From positions 1-38,755 of the forward strand of contig JAFMJI010000015.1 in the NCBI GenBank assembly GCA_017853575.1: a stretch of 38,755 nt of DNA, read 5' to 3'. The stretch comes from Chitinophagaceae bacterium. Its GTDB lineage: Bacteria > Bacteroidota > Bacteroidia > Chitinophagales > Chitinophagaceae. The notes under the pieces are model-generated. The model made no database searches, was not told the origin of the DNA, and saw nothing but the letters and a program-made list of their open reading frames with translations. Position numbers and translations under genes: made by a program. Within the stretch, counting starts at the first letter, position 1. The number at the start of each line of letters is the position of its first letter. Positions 36,159 to 38,755 of the stretch are shown here, piece by piece.

Positions 36159-37058
36159 ATGAAAAACTTAAATGAGTTGAAATTAGTAATGAATTCGCTG
36201 ATGTCTATGTATGCAGACCGTGTACCAGACGTAAAAAAAATCATCAAGGATTTAATCAGAGAAGATGTTATTAAAAACGAGGATGAAATAAGCAACGACC
36301 ATATTGCGTTCCGCACCATGGGTGTGTCACACTTGGGAATTGCATCCCTCGAAAAAATATTCCTTCATTATGGATATACAAAAAAAGATCATTACAGTTT
36401 CGAAGGGAAAAAATTAGATGCATATTGGTATGCACCCCCTTCTCCTGAATTTCCCAGGATATTTATAAGTGAATTGAGGGTCAAGGATCTTTCTGAAACT
36501 GCCCAACAAATCATATACTCCTATACAAACGAAGTAAAGTCTGACCCTGTTGATGCACTCAACTTGAATGATCCTGTTGAAGTTGGAAATTTCTTGCATA
36601 CATCTTTGTGGCGGATTCCAACCAAAACAGATTACCTCACTCTCTTGAATGAATCCGAATATGCAGCATGGGTTATTTACAATCGGTATTATTTGAATCA
36701 CTATACAATAAGTGTTCATTATTTAAAAGATGGATTCAATACTTTACAACAGTTCAATGACTTTCTTGAGCGAAATGGAATTAAACTAAATGATGCAGGA
36801 GGAAAGATTAAAATCAGTCCGGATGGTTTGCTGCTTCAAAGCTCTACTGTTGCACAAGTAATTGAAGCCAGTTTCGCCAGTGAAGAAAAATATACCATTG
36901 CAGGCAGCTACGTTGAATTTGCAGAACGAAAAGTATTGCCTCAGTTTAGTAGTATTCCAAAAGAAGAAAGAAAACGAGAACATTTGCGTGAAGGATTTGA
37001 AGCAAACAATGCAGATAAAATTTTTGAAAGCACATTTACCAGTCAAATAAATAAATAA
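36159..37058 (+). CDS. DUF1338 protein, 2-oxoadipate dioxygenase/decarboxylase-like
   Basis: The product is 299 residues from the ATG at 36159; the open frame extends 25 codons upstream into madM, but without family-like sequence. Landmarks are NDHIAFRT (His48, Arg52), NHYTISVH (His181) and GSYVEFAER (Glu253). The two His and the Glu match the iron-binding triad of the VOC-fold DUF1338 family (YdcJ/HglS). Characterised HglS converts 2-oxoadipate to 2-hydroxyglutarate in lysine catabolism. That activity is only inferred here. The 64-nt gap after madM leaves open whether it is co-transcribed with the malonate operon. Confidence 0.83.
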   Translation: MKNLNELKLVMNSLMSMYADRVPDVKKIIKDLIREDVIKNEDEISNDHIAFRTMGVSHLGIASLEKIFLHYGYTKKDHYSFEGKKLDAYWYAPPSPEFPRIFISELRVKDLSETAQQIIYSYTNEVKSDPVDALNLNDPVEVGNFLHTSLWRIPTKTDYLTLLNESEYAAWVIYNRYYLNHYTISVHYLKDGFNTLQQFNDFLERNGIKLNDAGGKIKISPDGLLLQSSTVAQVIEASFASEEKYTIAGSYVEFAERKVLPQFSSIPKEERKREHLREGFEANNADKIFESTFTSQINK

Positions 37059-37185
37059 TTTGAGTAGTAGTCTGAAAGAATTGGAAATAAAAAATACAAA
37101 CAATGGTGTATCTACAGGTAACAAATACTGAAAAGATAATTATGACCGGTTCTTTTATGGTGAAGCTGATGGTCCTTGATACTTA
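37059..37185. other. Intergenic DNA with no recognised feature
   Basis: This AT-rich stretch follows the DUF1338 stop and precedes the DUF6090 remnant. I found no gene, hairpin or repeat in it. The adjoining stretch to 37651 is described by the pseudogene and terminator entries. Confidence 0.5.
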
Positions 37186-37439
37186 TTATAATTCTTTTTC
37201 CAAGATTTGAATCAGTTCAGTAGCTTTTTGCTTTTGGATATTCGGGATATTTTGATAAAAAGCAACATAGCCTTTCATTACATTTATATAATTAGAATAC
37301 TCATAAAACGACATTCAGCTCTATATTCAAAATAGAATTCAGACATAAAGCCTAAAAAAACGGCAAAAAACAACATTAAAAACTCAGAAATGTACTCATT
37401 CCATTTTTTGGGATGATGCGAGTGATGATGTACTTCCAT
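37186..37439 (-). pseudogene. Decayed DUF6090 paralogue with internal deletion
   Basis: The ATG at 37439 opens MEVHHHSHHPKKWNEYISEF, then LMLFFAVFLGFMSEF, clearly the same N-terminal module as the intact DUF6090 protein (MEVHHPHHHGPKKWKEHFLE...). This frame stops after 50 codons. Another frame continues with YINVMKGYVAFYQNIP, then QKQKATELIQILEKEL and a stop at 37186-37188, which looks like a DUF6090 C-terminus. The middle of about 160 residues is missing. This is a remnant, not a functional gene. Confidence 0.75.
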
Positions 37440-37452
37440 ACTGAATGAATTA

Positions 37453-37524
37453 TTACTGAAAATAAGCCAATGTTCTCAATTGCACCCTTCCCTCTATCAA
37501 TACATTATTCTTCGCTCTAAATTT
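37453..37524 (-). pseudogene. C-terminal fragment of a second DUF6090 paralogue
   Basis: A 23-codon stretch ends in VQLRTLAYFQ and a stop. The intact DUF6090 protein ends VQLKTYIAHH. The DNA also shares AATTGCACCC with the intact gene's 3' end. It lies immediately upstream (minus strand) of the other remnant, so two tandem copies probably existed. Evidence is short, hence moderate confidence. Confidence 0.5.
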
Positions 37525-37555
37525 TCAAAATCCCGACACAAACTTGACATAAATC

Positions 37556-37591
37556 AAAGACCACTCACGAAAAACATTGTGAGTGGTCTTT
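37556..37591 (-). terminator. Hairpin terminator associated with the left tRNA-end copy
   Basis: AAAGACCACTCAC (37556-37568) pairs perfectly with 37579-37591, a 13-bp stem with a 10-nt loop. On the minus strand the following bases are TTTGATTT. It would terminate transcription of the gene at 37652-37957 and is homologous to the hairpin at 38696-38723. Confidence 0.75.
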
Positions 37592-37619
37592 CTTAGGGGT
37601 GGGCCCACCTAGGCTTGAA
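37556..37619 (-). repeat. Left copy of the tRNA-3'-end/terminator direct repeat
   Basis: The 64 bases match 38692-38755 at 56 positions (about 88 percent). The minus strand reads TTCAAGC-CTAGG-TGGGCCC-A: T-loop, half T-stem, acceptor 3' strand and discriminator base. Upstream of TTCAAGC no pairing T-stem half or tRNA body exists, so this is a tRNA fragment, not a gene. Together with the right copy it resembles an attachment-site pair. Confidence 0.7.
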
Positions 37620-37651
37620 TTAACCCTAGTGTAATTTCAAATTTGTTTAAG

Positions 37652-37957
37652 TTATGCCTTTTTAACTTTTTGAACATCAATGGCGTCGCCATTCAATTCG
37701 CCTTTGATGATCACTTTCTTTCCAACGAAATCTGCCACTTTTTGAGGGTCTGATATCTTGTACATTTTATCCCCTACTACCAGCACTGCCTGCTTACCTC
37801 CAGCAACGCATTTCTTGGCACACTCAGCATGGCTTTCATTTGCTGATTTAACACCACAATGATCATCCGTGATGAAACCTGTCCAGGTACCTTTGTCAGA
37901 AGCGAGGGTGATTGTTGCGAAAAATGCAAAAACGACTGCAAAGAAGTATTTTTTCAT
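37652..37957 (-). CDS. Small exported hypothetical protein with conserved cysteines
   Basis: The 101-residue protein has a signal peptide (MKKYFFAVVFAFFATITLA). The mature domain (about 82 residues) contains GFITDDHCG, then AECAKKCVAGGKQAVLVVG, then a strand-rich part (VGKKVIIKGELNGDAIDVQKV). The three cysteines and OB-fold-like strand pattern recur in small exported proteins of Bacteroidota and Acidobacteriota; function is unknown. It lies inside the interval between the two tRNA-end repeats. The left hairpin is its likely terminator. Confidence 0.72.
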   Translation of the reverse strand: MKKYFFAVVFAFFATITLASDKGTWTGFITDDHCGVKSANESHAECAKKCVAGGKQAVLVVGDKMYKISDPQKVADFVGKKVIIKGELNGDAIDVQKVKKA

Positions 37958-38246
37958 GATGTTTTAATTTATGAAAATTTACGAAATATTTCATTTAGAT
38001 CAATATCAAAGTAGATGAAATATAAAATTTTAGTGACTTGCTAAAAAAACATTTAGAAAAGAATGAAAAATACACATCATTTGAAAAACAATAATATTAT
38101 TGTAAATCAAATTTTTACAGTGAATTTCTTCCTTATGTGAATAGTTTAGATGACAGTGTTATTTATAAAATTCTAGATTAATATTACAGTTCAACAACTA
38201 TGTATTTATAGTTAAATTTTGATTATACTCACAAATCTATTTTATC
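37958..38246. other. Very AT-rich gap, no recognised feature
   Basis: This 289-bp stretch between two divergent genes has very high AT content by eye. It must hold both promoters, but no sequence close enough to the Bacteroidota promoter consensus could be assigned. Confidence 0.4.
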
Positions 38247-38645
38247 ATGAGAGTAAAAGTAGTTTCTATAATTTTCTATTTCGTTTTATTCATTACCGGT
38301 ATTTTAATTTTATTTATCAATAGTAAAATTCAACAAACAGTTATTCCACAACCAGGAGAATACTACTATTCAAATTTTTTGAGGAATAACTATTCTTATA
38401 TTTCTGGAAGTTTACTCTTTCTGACTGGACTTATTTCTGGATATTATTTTAAATCCAACCCTTGGGTTACGGGAATTTCTTTAATTGCAATTTTCCCAAT
38501 TATAGCGATATATGAAGCAACTATTTACAGAGGCAGCCACAACCTGATTCCTCTTGAATTAGCAGTTCATTTTTTATTCGCATTGCCTGCAGTAATTGGA
38601 GCATACTTAGGCAGGTATATTAAAAAAATGAAACCGAGCAATTAA
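38247..38645 (+). CDS. Hypothetical polytopic membrane protein
   Basis: The 132-residue protein has four hydrophobic helices (about 5-25, 48-66, 73-91, 104-124). A positively charged N-terminus (MRVKVV) and C-terminus (YIKKMKPSN) suggest both ends are cytoplasmic. No family recognised. The gene is AT-rich compared with its neighbours, it lies between the two tRNA-end repeats, and it reads toward the tRNA on the opposite strand. This composition hints at transfer. Confidence 0.6.
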   Translation: MRVKVVSIIFYFVLFITGILILFINSKIQQTVIPQPGEYYYSNFLRNNYSYISGSLLFLTGLISGYYFKSNPWVTGISLIAIFPIIAIYEATIYRGSHNLIPLELAVHFLFALPAVIGAYLGRYIKKMKPSN

Positions 38646-38695
38646 AATAATAAGGGCTATAAACTTATCCGGTGAAAACTGATGAGAAATAAAAA

Positions 38696-38723
38696 ACCAC
38701 TCACGAAAAGTATTATGAGTGGT
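38696..38723 (-). terminator. Terminator downstream of the tRNA
   Basis: ACCACTCA (38696-38703) pairs with TGAGTGGT (38716-38723). On the minus strand a run of TTTTTT follows, a classical intrinsic terminator, about 13 nt beyond the tRNA 3' end. Confidence 0.8.
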
Positions 38724-38735
38724 CGTTTTTAGGGG

Positions 38736-38755
38736 TGGGCCCACTTGGGCTTGAA
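38736..38755 (-). tRNA. 3' end of a tRNA gene, truncated by the window edge
   Basis: On the minus strand the last 20 bases read TTCAAGC (T-loop), CCAAG (T-stem 3' half), TGGGCCC (acceptor 3' strand), A (discriminator), with no encoded CCA. The acceptor strand would pair with a 5' GGGCCTA or GGGCCCA. From memory this end is shared by CAU-anticodon (Met/Ile2) tRNAs of Bacteroidota, but identity cannot be determined from 20 bases. It is followed by an intrinsic terminator. Confidence 0.55.

Larger units (their letters stand above)
38692..38755 (-). repeat. Right copy of the tRNA-3'-end/terminator direct repeat
   Basis: This copy is the counterpart of 37556-37619 in the same orientation. The two differ at 8 of 64 positions. 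It is cut by the window edge, so the true length of the repeat is unknown. Confidence 0.75.

Overview
The window looks like chromosomal DNA of a member of the Bacteroidota, most likely Chitinophagaceae-like (an inference from gene content, not a database match). Supporting signs are a type IX secretion C-terminal sorting domain on a giant secreted protein, DUF4834, DUF6090 and DUF1080 proteins, the long Bacteroidota-type amidophosphoribosyltransferase, secreted sulfatases, AT-rich intergenic DNA, and almost no Shine-Dalgarno sequences.

Region 1 (1-7739, all minus strand) is a housekeeping block read in the order rimP, nusA, infB, a SurA-like periplasmic prolyl isomerase, and a purF-type gene that runs off the left edge. 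Gaps are 21-72 nt, so co-transcription is likely. A terminator-like hairpin lies in the leader just before rimP, and infB has a perfect AAGGAGG, unusual for this phylum.

Region 2 (7740-8921) holds an intergenic array of 7-nt repeats and a plus-strand set of three small envelope genes (holin-like membrane protein, small hypothetical, DUF4834).

Region 3 (8923-25491, minus) is an extracellular, carbohydrate-related block. It contains a 4661-residue T9SS-secreted modular protein, a DUF1080 protein and a sulfatase, separated by strong hairpins. The giant protein has four beta-helix modules alternating with FN3 domains, a C-type lectin domain nested in an FN3 domain, three VCBS/FG-GAP blocks with 5, 7 and 7 calcium loops, Ig-like repeats, and a sorting tail.

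Region 4 (25660-33396) is mixed. It has small secreted proteins, a DODA/YgiD-type dioxygenase, a translationally coupled operon (arylsulfatase, SASA-type acetylesterase, VOC protein), a DUF6090 membrane protein, a universal stress protein and an alkaline-phosphatase-superfamily hydrolase.

Region 5 (33492-37058, plus) is a compact malonate uptake and activation operon: an ACSF3/MatB-like malonyl-CoA synthetase, then MadL and MadM. No decarboxylase is present. A DUF1338 (2-oxoadipate dioxygenase/decarboxylase-like) gene follows closely.

Region 6 (37059-38755) is a small decay or insertion zone. It holds two remnants of DUF6090 paralogues and a 64-bp imperfect direct repeat (about 88 percent identical) at 37556-37619 and 38692-38755. 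Each copy consists of a tRNA 3' end plus its terminator. The right copy appears to be the 3' end of a real minus-strand tRNA gene cut by the window edge; the left copy is a tRNA-end fragment. The roughly 1.1 kb between them carries a small secreted protein gene and an AT-rich membrane protein gene. The most distinctive items are the giant protein's architecture, the tRNA-end duplication, the rimP leader hairpin and the infB ribosome binding site.
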